Origin: Streptomyces fumigatiscleroticus
GTDB lineage: Bacteria > Actinomycetota > Actinomycetes > Streptomycetales > Streptomycetaceae
Length of the DNA: 64,000 nucleotides
Assembly: GCF_014647975.1 (NCBI RefSeq)
Contig: NZ_BMQF01000030.1
Location: 1 to 64,000 of the forward strand
Reading direction: 5' to 3'
The number at the start of each line of letters is the position of its first letter. Position 1 is the stretch's first letter. This document shows positions 9,201-16,577 of this stretch, in pieces. The notes beneath the pieces were generated by a model. It had not been told where the DNA came from and made no database searches. It worked only from the letters and a program-made list of their open reading frames with translations. A program made the translations under genes and the position numbers.

Positions 9201-10334
9201 GAACGCGTCGTCGAACTCGCCCTCGACCACGCCACCCACACCCCCCATCTCAGCCTCGGCGTCATCTCCATGGGCCAACGCCACGCCGACCGCATCAACC
9301 TCGCGCTGCGCCACGCCCTACAAGACCACCCCGAACTCCAGGAGTTCTTCAGCCCCGAGGCCGGAGCCCGCCGCCGCTTCTTCACCAAGAACCTCGAACA
9401 GGTCCAGGGCGACGAACGCGACGCCATCATCCTCAGCATCGGCTACGGCAAAGCGGCAAGCGGCCGGCTCTCCATGTCCTTCGGCCCGCTCAACAACGAC
9501 GGCGGAGAGCGCCGCCTGAACGTCGCCATCACCCGCGCCCGCCAGTCGATGACCGTCGTCAGCTCCTTCACCCACCACGACTTCGACCCCGGCAAACTCA
9601 AAAACACCCGCAACCGCGGCCCCGAACTGCTGCGCGCCTTCCTCGAGTACTGCTCCCACGGAGGAGACCTCCAGCGCACCGGAACCGCACGCACCGACTG
9701 GAACCTCAACGGCTTCGAACAGCAAGTCCTCGCCACCCTCGAAGCCGCCAACGTCCCCGTCACACCGCAATGGGGCGTGTCCGGCTACCGCATCGACTTC
9801 GCCCTCGGCCACCCCGACCGCCCCGGCCAGATGATCCTCGCCGTCGAAACCGACGGTGAGCGCTACCACAGCGCTCCCAGCGCCCGAGACCGCGACCGCC
9901 TGCGCCAGGCACACCTGGAACGACTCGGCTGGCGCTTCCACCGCATCTGGGCCGCCGACTGGTTCACCAACCCGAACACCGAAATCGACCGCCTCCTTGC
10001 TGTCTGGCGTGACGCCGTACGACAGGCCGACGAAACACCCGCCGATCCCGCCCCCACGCCCGCCCCGGCAGCACCCCCACCTCCAGCGGCGGCCACACGC
10101 CGCCCCCGCCCCGCCCTGCCCACGGCGGACCGCATCGGCGACTACTCCGACACCGACCTGCTGGCCCTGGCGTCCTGGCTGCTGAGCGACGGATTCCAAC
10201 TCGACCGCGACACCCGCATCAACCAGGCCATCACCGAACTGGGCTTCAAAAAACGCGGCCGCGTCATCGTCGAACGCCTCACCCGCGCCTTCGAACAGGC
10301 CCAGCACACGGCAGACAGGGAGACCCCACAGTGA
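6261..10334 (+). CDS. hhe: DUF4011 helicase with Vsr-like nuclease domain (Hhe-type defence)
   Basis: 1357 aa, GTG start. Order of parts: N-terminal DUF4011-like region (WADALVDFGPYNTLLHF, about 20-40); SF1 Walker A GPPGTGKSQ (about 310-318); a long insert; Walker B IFDEASQV (about 841-848); GDPHQLPPTTFF (about 870); YRSRDERLIAFSN (about 927); VQGDERDAI (about 1047); motif VI LNVAITRAR (about 1086-1094); then a Vsr/MTES_1575-type nuclease (DFALGHP...AVETDGERYHS...LERLGWRFHRIWAADWF, about 1178-1235) and a C-terminal SDGF...ELGFKKRG tail. This architecture matches the helicase-DUF4011-Vsr proteins shown to restrict phage (Hhe, Gao et al. 2020). All helicase and nuclease key residues I can identify are present. 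It overlaps the next gene by GTGA. Confidence 0.88.
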   Translation: MEAIARQARREKVAAEAQQWADALVDFGPYNTLLHFKDTKTASLDVTDANGQALTSLLAGRKTRLAALFPAAADHGPACTRARSLRRRMVELDEEQGIEAGRLALGLLRVDPPPTRGSTPVPALRAPLLLQPLTIQPRTASENDFVLETAGEAEINPVLLYALSRQYGMDGDTEVLADKVSTALEECADPADRIPLAYEILEAVLVRSNLTAELEERIVAGVFSFDRLPMVQDLRGATDLLADHPVIAALAGDREANRALAEATGPRAPAGADDIPPRSEYLVLDADASQQKAISAALAGSHLVIEGPPGTGKSQTIANLIATFAAQGKRVLFVAEKRAAIEAVTDSLATVDLDGLVFDLHGNKLSRRQIAQQLHDALERAGQQAPPRPADLHTGLAHYRDETLRHIQEFHQPLDPWQVSPHQAITHLMGCPSSHHTRLRLRGSALRHLHGEHHRQIEQDLRTFVAKKGLTVRRGESPWSHTQARTEDELRAVVAGLDQLTGTALSDTRRTLAHLVGTAGLRPADDLEGWQTLLTLLQDVTATLARFEAAVFAPGLDDLIAATASRAWRKEHDRNISWFSRRKLIKKARGLTKDGLRERPALHAALIRAAEQHARWQALSVTGNATPWTVPGLNGALAAFTVLQSRLAAIALCVRWDGWQTAPADDVDKTIQRLDGDRDTLLRMPELNQLTDRLEAAGLGGLLDELAHTDADPDPDTAVATFDYLWWSSVLEEAHMRSAYLRSFTRLEHDHVVEQFRRNDLIHRDSNPARVRYEVAVRLRKVRDAHPDQNTLVRTQARRKSRHLPLRRLVEKAPDVLLAAKPCWAMSPLVVSRVLPATRLFDVVIFDEASQVLPHDAMTSIMRARQVIVAGDPHQLPPTTFFQRVLSGTQEDTDDDLDDAAPPAAYESLLDMLCSRLPHVHTLKWHYRSRDERLIAFSNHTIYDDRLVTFPGTTLTSPIRLETVDGHAQPGQSGSVPEEVERVVELALDHATHTPHLSLGVISMGQRHADRINLALRHALQDHPELQEFFSPEAGARRRFFTKNLEQVQGDERDAIILSIGYGKAASGRLSMSFGPLNNDGGERRLNVAITRARQSMTVVSSFTHHDFDPGKLKNTRNRGPELLRAFLEYCSHGGDLQRTGTARTDWNLNGFEQQVLATLEAANVPVTPQWGVSGYRIDFALGHPDRPGQMILAVETDGERYHSAPSARDRDRLRQAHLERLGWRFHRIWAADWFTNPNTEIDRLLAVWRDAVRQADETPADPAPTPAPAAPPPPAAATRRPRPALPTADRIGDYSDTDLLALASWLLSDGFQLDRDTRINQAITELGFKKRGRVIVERLTRAFEQAQHTADRETPQ

Positions 10335-11161
10335 AACCCTTCGATCCCCTCACCCTCGAACGCGTCGCCCGCCTCATCGCCGACATCGACGGCCCCTTCG
10401 AACGCCGCGGCTACCAGCTCACCCAACTCCTCCAACGCGCCGGATGGCCCCAGCCCGCCGAGTACGACGGCTCACCCCGCATCCCCTGGCTCACCGACAT
10501 CCTCACCAGCACCGACGATGTCGCCGCCGTCAGCCGGCTGCTGTGCCGCATCTGCGACCCACTCGAATACGACGACGGCCTCGCCTCCGCCGACCTCGTC
10601 CGCCAGACACTCAACACTCACCTCGCCGCCGAACAACTCACCGTCACCTACGTCTCCGGACGCCCCGTCCTGGGCCAGCCCGGCACCGACGGCCACACCA
10701 CCGTCTTCACCGTCCCCGAAGACCTCGAAGCCCGCATACGGCCCCTCGTCAGCAGTGAAGCCTTCCTCCAGCAGCTCATGGAGCGCGTCACCGAAACCCA
10801 GATCTGCGAACAGCACGGCGCCTACGGCCTCACCCTCATCGGCATCGGCAGCTTCGCCGAAGCGCTGCTCCTGGACGTCCTCACCCACCGCGACCCCACT
10901 CTGCTGCAGGGCTTCGTCCTGCCCAACGGCAAGCTCGTGCCTCCCGAACGGACCAGCTTCTCCCTGTTGCTCGACACCGCTCGCTCCCGCGGGTGGATCC
11001 AGATGGACGCCCATGACTTCATGAAGATCGTCCGTGACTACCGCAACTTCGTCCACCTGCGCCAACAACAAGAACGAGGTGTCACACCCGACCGCGACAC
11101 CGTCGGCATGTGCTGGGGCCCGGTCCTCGCCGTCCTCAACGACCTCGAGACCAGTCGCTAG
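10331..11161 (+). CDS. Abi_C/HEPN-like partner of the Hhe helicase
   Basis: 276 aa; its GTG start overlaps the helicase stop (GTGA), so the two are co-translated. The N-terminal half (LIADIDGPFERRGYQLTQLLQRAGW) has no clear match. The C-terminal half contains GSFAEALLLDVL and, near the end, RGWIQMDAHDFMKIVRDYRNFVHLRQQ, which resembles the C-terminal abortive-infection (Abi_C) domain with the R-x4-H HEPN-type RNase motif (here R-N-F-V-H). I infer a toxin or effector tied to the helicase. Known Hhe is usually described as a single gene, so a fixed partner would be noteworthy. Confidence 0.6.
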   Translation: MKPFDPLTLERVARLIADIDGPFERRGYQLTQLLQRAGWPQPAEYDGSPRIPWLTDILTSTDDVAAVSRLLCRICDPLEYDDGLASADLVRQTLNTHLAAEQLTVTYVSGRPVLGQPGTDGHTTVFTVPEDLEARIRPLVSSEAFLQQLMERVTETQICEQHGAYGLTLIGIGSFAEALLLDVLTHRDPTLLQGFVLPNGKLVPPERTSFSLLLDTARSRGWIQMDAHDFMKIVRDYRNFVHLRQQQERGVTPDRDTVGMCWGPVLAVLNDLETSR

Positions 11162-11232
11162 GGCTTCGGCTGCGTCGTGTGCACCGCTATGCGTCGAGCG
11201 ATCAGGCGAATGCGGCGGCCTGGCGAGCCCGC

Positions 11233-12111
11233 TCAGGGATTGCTGGCCTCCTGCTTGCGGCGTCGGCGCAGTTCGCGCTGGGCCTGGGCGCGGGCGCATT
11301 CGCGGGAGCAGTACTTCACTCCGGTGGTGCGGTGCTGGCGGTATGCGGCGCGGCCGCGCTGACGGACGAAGGCGCGGCCGCATCTTTCGTTGGCGCAGTG
11401 GTGGACGGTGGCGCCTTCGACGAGGTGGTTGTACAGCTGCAGGAACGCCACCGAGTAGACAGTGGGGTAACGGTCGGAGAGATCACCGATGCCGATGCTG
11501 AAACGCCCCAGAGCCCGGTTCAACACCTCCTCCAGCGAGGTGAGTTTGGCGTCGATGAGGATCTCCTGCAGCTCCTCGAGCGACTGCGGCCAGGGCTGTT
11601 CGCGGTGCCGGGTCTGTGATCGCAGGTCCGTCAGCGTCTCCTCGGTGACGTGCGGTCGGACGAGTTCTTCGAGGCCACCCTCGCGCTGGCAGGCCAGCCA
11701 TGTCGTGATCGCGTCCTGCGCGGTCCGCACGTAGATGGCCACCAGATCGCGGTGCACACCGAATGGGTAGGGCTGCTGCTCGCTGTCGGCTTCGGGGATG
11801 TCCTGCACCTTGTAGTACACCTCCTCGTTATCGAAGGACAGGTCGTCCCGGTCGGCGCCGAAGAGGGGTCCGTAGGCCGCCATCATGCGGGCTGCCCCCT
11901 CGAGGTCGTCGTCCCGCAGCTCCATCAGCTCGCGCAGGTAGAAGTCCTCGGGCAGCTCCACGGCCGGGCGGTCCTCGAAGGGGACCGGGGTCCACAGGAT
12001 CCAGTCGCCCTTGACACGCACGTTCTTGATGCGCCGCGTCAGGGGCGGGGCCGGAATGGTGGATCCGGGCCACAGCGTGGGACGAAAACGTGGGTCAACG
12101 TACTCCGTCAT
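11233..12111 (-). CDS. CGNR-like zinc-finger protein
   Basis: 292 aa from ATG 12111 (the open frame extends further, but this start fits the promoter spacing to the divergent gene at 12197). The C-terminus holds a four-Cys zinc finger, CANERCGRAFVRQRGRA...GVKYCSRECARAQAQRELRRRR, the CGNR-type nucleic-acid-binding motif common in actinobacterial regulators. The remainder (ELMELRDDDLEGAARMMAAYG, a central helical region) is as in other Streptomyces CGNR-type proteins. Convergent with the Hhe operon, divergent from a nuclease-like gene 85 bp away. Probably a transcriptional regulator; targets unknown. Confidence 0.7.
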   Translation of the reverse strand: MTEYVDPRFRPTLWPGSTIPAPPLTRRIKNVRVKGDWILWTPVPFEDRPAVELPEDFYLRELMELRDDDLEGAARMMAAYGPLFGADRDDLSFDNEEVYYKVQDIPEADSEQQPYPFGVHRDLVAIYVRTAQDAITTWLACQREGGLEELVRPHVTEETLTDLRSQTRHREQPWPQSLEELQEILIDAKLTSLEEVLNRALGRFSIGIGDLSDRYPTVYSVAFLQLYNHLVEGATVHHCANERCGRAFVRQRGRAAYRQHRTTGVKYCSRECARAQAQRELRRRRKQEASNP

Positions 12112-12196
12112 GGCGGCATCATAGCCGCTACGGTGGTAATACAAAAGAGTGGCACTTCGTACTACGCGAAGAGGCCGCGGACGAGGAGGCACAGCA

Positions 12197-12679
12197 GTGA
12201 CCGACTGGCTGGCACGAAAGACCATCGGAGACCAGCACGAACACACCGTCAAAAACGCACTCGAAGCACGCGGCTGGACCGTCCACCCCTGCGGACAGGG
12301 CACCTACCCGGCACCCATCCAGCAAGCCCTGCGCCACACACCTTCGGCACTGCGCTACTTCCCCGACCTCATCGCAGCCCGCGGCAGCGAACTCGTCACC
12401 ATAGACGCCAAATCGCGCATGCCCAGCACCACCTCCCGCAACTACGCCATCTCCCACAAGTGCGCCCTGGCAGGCCTGCAATTCATGGGCATCCACGCGC
12501 CCGTGCCGCTGTACTACGTCCTGGGCGACCTCCATGTCCTGACACCCGCAGAGGTCCTCTACAACAGCTTCCACACCCTCCACCCCACCAACGGCGCCTA
12601 CCACCTGGTCAGTAGCCAGCGGGCCTTACCCTTCGACGACGTCTTCGGGACCGGCACCACCTACGAGCGCGCTGCCTGA
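12197..12679 (+). CDS. PD-(D/E)XK nuclease-like protein
   Basis: 160 aa. GTG 12197 is preferred to upstream starts because GAGGAGG lies 7 nt before it. Residues about 15-26 (HEHTVKNALEARGW) and 62-80 (RYFPDLIAARGSELVTIDAKSRM) match the alpha-beta-beta core of PD-(D/E)XK nucleases: a conserved helix with E, then D of FPDLI, then D-A-K. The VTIDAKS strand has D in place of E, as in some family members. Small single-domain size resembles resolvase-like or phage endonucleases. Sits head to head with the CGNR-type gene, suggesting regulation by it. Function inferred only. Confidence 0.5.
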   Translation: MTDWLARKTIGDQHEHTVKNALEARGWTVHPCGQGTYPAPIQQALRHTPSALRYFPDLIAARGSELVTIDAKSRMPSTTSRNYAISHKCALAGLQFMGIHAPVPLYYVLGDLHVLTPAEVLYNSFHTLHPTNGAYHLVSSQRALPFDDVFGTGTTYERAA

Positions 12680-12889
12680 CCCCGACAGGCCCCACAGAGC
12701 GCCCTTCCTGGAAGCGAGCATCCCGAAAGTCCGCGTCGGTATCAGAGACCCTTGGCCAACGGGCGACAACACCGTTCGACTTGGCTCTTCTTCCACCGCT
12801 ACGGGGGCGCAGGTCTGATGGAGCTCACCCTCATGCCGCGTGATCAGGAGCAGAATGGCGGCGAGGCGTTCGCCATGAGAGGAGGGCCT

Positions 12890-13753
12890 GTGGACGTGGG
12901 GGAGCGGTGGGCGTACCGGGTGGCGCCACACCACGGACCCGTCGCAGAAGTCGAGGTCCTGAAGATGGGTACGCAACGCCCGGTGCGGGTCAAAGTCCGC
13001 TTCGCCGCGGAGGAAGCGGAAGGCCGACAGGAGTGGGTGCCGCCAGCCCGGCTGCGTGTCGCCTGGCAGGACAAGGACGCGTGGCTGGCCCGCGAGCAGC
13101 AGTGGAGCGAACTGACGAAAGACAGCCCGGACGACGAGGACCCTGCCTTTCGGGCGGTCGTCATCCTCTTCGACGAGCACCTGTGGGAGGGGCTGGTGTC
13201 CTTTGGTGTCAACTACCGTGACCGAGGCCTGCTGTACGTCGACGATGTCCCCGCGCTGGCTGCGCTCCTCGACGTGCCCGAAAGCTTCTTCTGCAGCGAC
13301 CCACGTGCCTTCACCGACACCGACGGCGCGCTGACCGCGCCCTGGCCCACCACCGTTGACGCCGCACGACTCCTGGCCCGCACCCGGGCCGACCACCTGA
13401 TGGCCGTCGTGGACAAACACGAATGCCAGGCACGCCAAGACGCGATCTACGGCCGCTACTACCCCGGCCGCGGCAAGAATCCCGGCACCCACATCAGCCC
13501 CGAGATCTGCGCAGAAGTCGACCGCAGCAACCAACCCGCCTACAACCTGCTGCGCCAATGGTGCGGCGCGGACGTGGTCGAAAACTTCGAAGAACTCAAG
13601 GCCCTGCGCGACGAAGTCCTCCGCATCGGCCAGCTCATGGAACAGGCCATCGGCAGCCTCCGCCAAGCCGGACAGGCCAAGACAGCCGACCGCTTCGAAC
13701 GGGAACTCGGCATCCCCCTCGAGACGTTGCGCCAGGCCGAGCGCGACGACTGA
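12890..13753 (+). CDS. Hypothetical Streptomyces protein
   Basis: 287 aa from GTG 12890, chosen because GGAGGG immediately precedes it and the protein then starts at a compact beta-rich segment (VGERWAYRVAPHHGPVAEVEVLK). An in-frame ATG at 12874 is the alternative. The N-terminal 70 residues look like a small beta-barrel (RVKVRFAAEEAEGRQEWVPPARL); the rest is helical, with ARTRADHLMAVVDKHECQARQDAIYGRYYPG and a C-terminal helix. I recall similar uncharacterised proteins in Streptomyces plasmids and islands. 38 bp upstream of the next gene, likely one operon. Confidence 0.6.
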   Translation: MDVGERWAYRVAPHHGPVAEVEVLKMGTQRPVRVKVRFAAEEAEGRQEWVPPARLRVAWQDKDAWLAREQQWSELTKDSPDDEDPAFRAVVILFDEHLWEGLVSFGVNYRDRGLLYVDDVPALAALLDVPESFFCSDPRAFTDTDGALTAPWPTTVDAARLLARTRADHLMAVVDKHECQARQDAIYGRYYPGRGKNPGTHISPEICAEVDRSNQPAYNLLRQWCGADVVENFEELKALRDEVLRIGQLMEQAIGSLRQAGQAKTADRFERELGIPLETLRQAERDD

Positions 13754-13791
13754 CACCCCCGACCGACCGGGCACCAACGACAGGAAGATCC

Positions 13792-15081
13792 GTGGCCCGC
13801 ACCAAGCTCAACGAGCGCCAACTCGAAGTCCTGCGCCGCATTTGCCATGGCCAGACGCCCATCACCTCCGATGACTCCGACCTCACCGCGACCGTCTATG
13901 CCCTGCGCAATCGTGGCCTGGTCACCACAACCCGGGCCGACGGCCGCTGGAGCGCAGCCCCCACCGAAGCCGGCCACCGGAACCTCGCCCAAACCGACGC
14001 CACGCTCGCCCCACGCCCGAACACCTCTGCTGCGCCGACGGCACCCGAGGCGGCGGAACTGATCAGCAGACTCCAGCAATCCGGCGGCACCCTGCACATC
14101 GCCAACCCCACATCGAACGAGCGGGCCCACTGGCGCCGCGCCCTGCATGCCGCACGCGCAGACCACCTGGTCCCCGACGGCCACCATCTCCAGCACACCG
14201 GACGCGACAAAGGCGACCTGATCATCACCCTGCGCCCCGGGCCACCGCCGCGACGCTCCACGCCCCCAGACGAGACCGTCCCCGTCCCCGACGACCTGCC
14301 AGCAGAACGCCTGCACCCCGCAGCCGCCACAGCACACATCCCGGCCTGTCCAGAGTGCCAGCCCCGCGCCCGCCGCATCCTCCACGCCCTCTGCCACACA
14401 GCCGAAGCCAAGAACTACACCGTCAGCAACCCCGAGACCGGTTCAGCAGCCAGCCTGGTGATCACCATCGGCGACAGTTCCTTCCCGCTCTCCTTCCACG
14501 AAGGCTCCTACGAGGTACCCGACCCCAGCGGCGCGAAGTACGCCTGGCAACGCGTGACCGCGCGCACCACACGCCCATCCCACGAACTCGAACTCAGCCT
14601 CGAGCACACCTACGCCCATCGAGGCCGACGCTCTCACTGGGGAGACAGGCAACGCTGGCGCCTGGAAGATAAACTCCCCACCCTGTTCCGAGAGATCGCC
14701 CACCGCGCACACGCCGAGTACGAACGACGGCAGGCCCAGCAGCGCAAGGAAGAAGAGACCCGCCAACGCTGGCTGACTGCGATGCAGCAGGCTCGCACTG
14801 CGCTTCTGGAAGACCACCGGCTGAAGGCCCTGCGCACGCAGGTACAGGCCTGGCAGGAAGCCACTGCCATCCGCGCCTACTGCGACGCGCTCGAAGACCA
14901 CCACGCCACCACCGACGTGGCCGAAGCAACCACTGCCTGGACCACCTGGGCCCGGGCCTATGCGGACCGCATCGACCCTGTACCTCAGAACCCAGGACTA
15001 CCGGACCCTCCGACGATCACACCAGAGGACCTGCGCCCGTATCTGCGTGGTTGGAGCCCGTACGAGCCCAAACGGGCATGA
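13792..15081 (+). CDS. Hypothetical protein with N-terminal winged-helix-like domain
   Basis: 429 aa from GTG 13792 with CAGGAAGA upstream. Residues 1-60 (KLNERQLEVLRRICHGQTPITSD...VYALRNRGLVTTTRADGRW) read as a winged helix. A second short unit (AAELISRLQQSGGTLHIANP, about 90-150) is followed by CPECQPRARRILHALCHTAEAKNY, a region with aromatic/beta content (SFPLSFHEGSYEVP...WQRVTARTTR) and a long charged helix (AHAEYERRQAQQRKEEETRQRWL). No family recognised. It trails the preceding gene by 38 bp and ends 260 bp before the convergent jetD. Confidence 0.6.
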   Translation: MARTKLNERQLEVLRRICHGQTPITSDDSDLTATVYALRNRGLVTTTRADGRWSAAPTEAGHRNLAQTDATLAPRPNTSAAPTAPEAAELISRLQQSGGTLHIANPTSNERAHWRRALHAARADHLVPDGHHLQHTGRDKGDLIITLRPGPPPRRSTPPDETVPVPDDLPAERLHPAAATAHIPACPECQPRARRILHALCHTAEAKNYTVSNPETGSAASLVITIGDSSFPLSFHEGSYEVPDPSGAKYAWQRVTARTTRPSHELELSLEHTYAHRGRRSHWGDRQRWRLEDKLPTLFREIAHRAHAEYERRQAQQRKEEETRQRWLTAMQQARTALLEDHRLKALRTQVQAWQEATAIRAYCDALEDHHATTDVAEATTAWTTWARAYADRIDPVPQNPGLPDPPTITPEDLRPYLRGWSPYEPKRA

Positions 15082-15341
15082 CAGAGGCTGCGTTTGAAGG
15101 ATCGTATATGTTCGTGACGTGACAGGTTGGTCGGGGGCTTGTCGATCAGGTCGCGCCCGTGTGGTTGCTGACGTGGCGGACGGTATCGGCGGGTGCGCCG
15201 GTGGCTGTCCCACACCGCCTGCACCACACCACACCCGAGCACCTCATCCAGACCATCTGGCACGGCATCGTCCCCACCTCATCGACGGATGCCGCACCGG
15301 GACCGGACTGTCCCTCACCCCAACGACTTCATGAGTCAAGC

Positions 15342-16577
15342 TCAGTAGGTGGAAGCGGGTGGGAGGAGGCGGTCCAGAACGGCGTCGTGTTCTTGGAACA
15401 CCACCCGCCCCACGTTGCGCAGTTCGCGGGTGAGCTGCAGGTCGATGTCTTCGGCGGGGAGCGGGCCCAGTACCACTGCGGACGGGCGGGTTCCGGCGTC
15501 GTGGAGTGTGGCCAGGTCCATGGCGACGAGTCTGGCGCCGTACAGGCGGGCGACGGTGTGCGCGATGGCGAGCCCCGGCCCGTCCAGGTCGCCTGCATAC
15601 CGCAGCGCCACGCCCTGGTCGACGGCGAGTTGCAGCAGGGCGTGGTCGACGGCGCGCAACTGTCCGCTGGTGCACGCCAGCGGCGCGGTGTGGCCGTAGG
15701 CGAAGGCGGCTTCGAGGACGGAGGGGTTCTCCACCACGGTGAGTACCTGGGTCGGGTCCAGACGTGGGGGAGTGCGGGTCAGGTCGAACAGGTGCAGCGC
15801 GACGGGCGCGACGGCGTCGCGTAGGCGCCGGTCGACCGGTCCGTCGCCGATGGCCTGGACGTGGTGGAGCAGCACGGTGGCGGTGAGCCGGTCAGGGACG
15901 ACTCCGGTCTGCTCGAGCAGGGCGCGGATCCGGTCCGGCCGTGTCGGCTCCACCTGTCCGGTCAGTTCGGCGACCAGTGTGACGAGCCGGCTGCCGGCGA
16001 GGGTGTCGAGGTCGAAGAAATGGGGATCGCCAGCGGTGTCGTGGGCGAGCTTGGGCAGCGAGACCGGCGGGTCGACCGGCAGCCGTGTCGCCACGGCGGC
16101 GAGTGCGTCGACCAGCTTGAGCACCCCTGCGCCTTCGTCGACGCCGATCCCGGCGGCGCGCATCCGCGAGACCAGCCCCGGACACGCCGGCAGCTGTGCG
16201 GCCGCGTACTGCCACACATCCTGGCGCAGCACCGCGTCGCTCATGCGCTGCCGCGCGCGGTCGATCACCGGCTGTCCCACAGCCTGCTCCACCAGCGCCA
16301 CCAAGTCCTGCGGTTCCAGCCGCAGCACCTGGCGTAGCGCTCGCACCGGCACTCGCGCCCCGCGGGCGTCCACGACCACTGCGGAGGTGCCGCGCCGCAG
16401 CCGCCCCGCGTCGTCCAGCCACGCCCGCAACGCCGCTACCCCCGCCGGCGGCAGTCCGGTCACGCGCACACTCGCCATTGCTGCCGGATCCGTCCCGGCG
16501 CACAGCCGGTCGTGCACGGCGGCCCACAGCGGGGCCAGTGCCTCATCGTCCGCGACCCATTCCCATGTCGTGCCCAT
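15342..16577 (-). CDS. jetD: Wadjet JetD: Toprim nuclease subunit (DUF2399/TIGR02679-like)
   Basis: 411 aa from ATG 16577, which overlaps the jetC stop (ATGA). N-terminal LRAWLDDAGRLRRGTSAVVVDARGARVPVRAL is typical of the TIGR02679 family. The C-terminal third is a Toprim fold with its metal residues in place: VVENPSVLEAA (glutamate motif, about 280-290) and YAGDLDGPGLAIA (DxD motif, about 325-337). In Wadjet the JetD dimer cleaves DNA once JetABC has looped and extruded a small circular plasmid. The reading frame is open upstream of this start, but the overlap and family N-terminus favour 16577. Confidence 0.88.
   Translation of the reverse strand: MGTTWEWVADDEALAPLWAAVHDRLCAGTDPAAMASVRVTGLPPAGVAALRAWLDDAGRLRRGTSAVVVDARGARVPVRALRQVLRLEPQDLVALVEQAVGQPVIDRARQRMSDAVLRQDVWQYAAAQLPACPGLVSRMRAAGIGVDEGAGVLKLVDALAAVATRLPVDPPVSLPKLAHDTAGDPHFFDLDTLAGSRLVTLVAELTGQVEPTRPDRIRALLEQTGVVPDRLTATVLLHHVQAIGDGPVDRRLRDAVAPVALHLFDLTRTPPRLDPTQVLTVVENPSVLEAAFAYGHTAPLACTSGQLRAVDHALLQLAVDQGVALRYAGDLDGPGLAIAHTVARLYGARLVAMDLATLHDAGTRPSAVVLGPLPAEDIDLQLTRELRNVGRVVFQEHDAVLDRLLPPASTY

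Noticed and set aside
15082..15341. A possible small RNA or gene between the 429-aa gene and jetD
   Set aside because: No stem-loop, promoter or coding-like frame strong enough to call.
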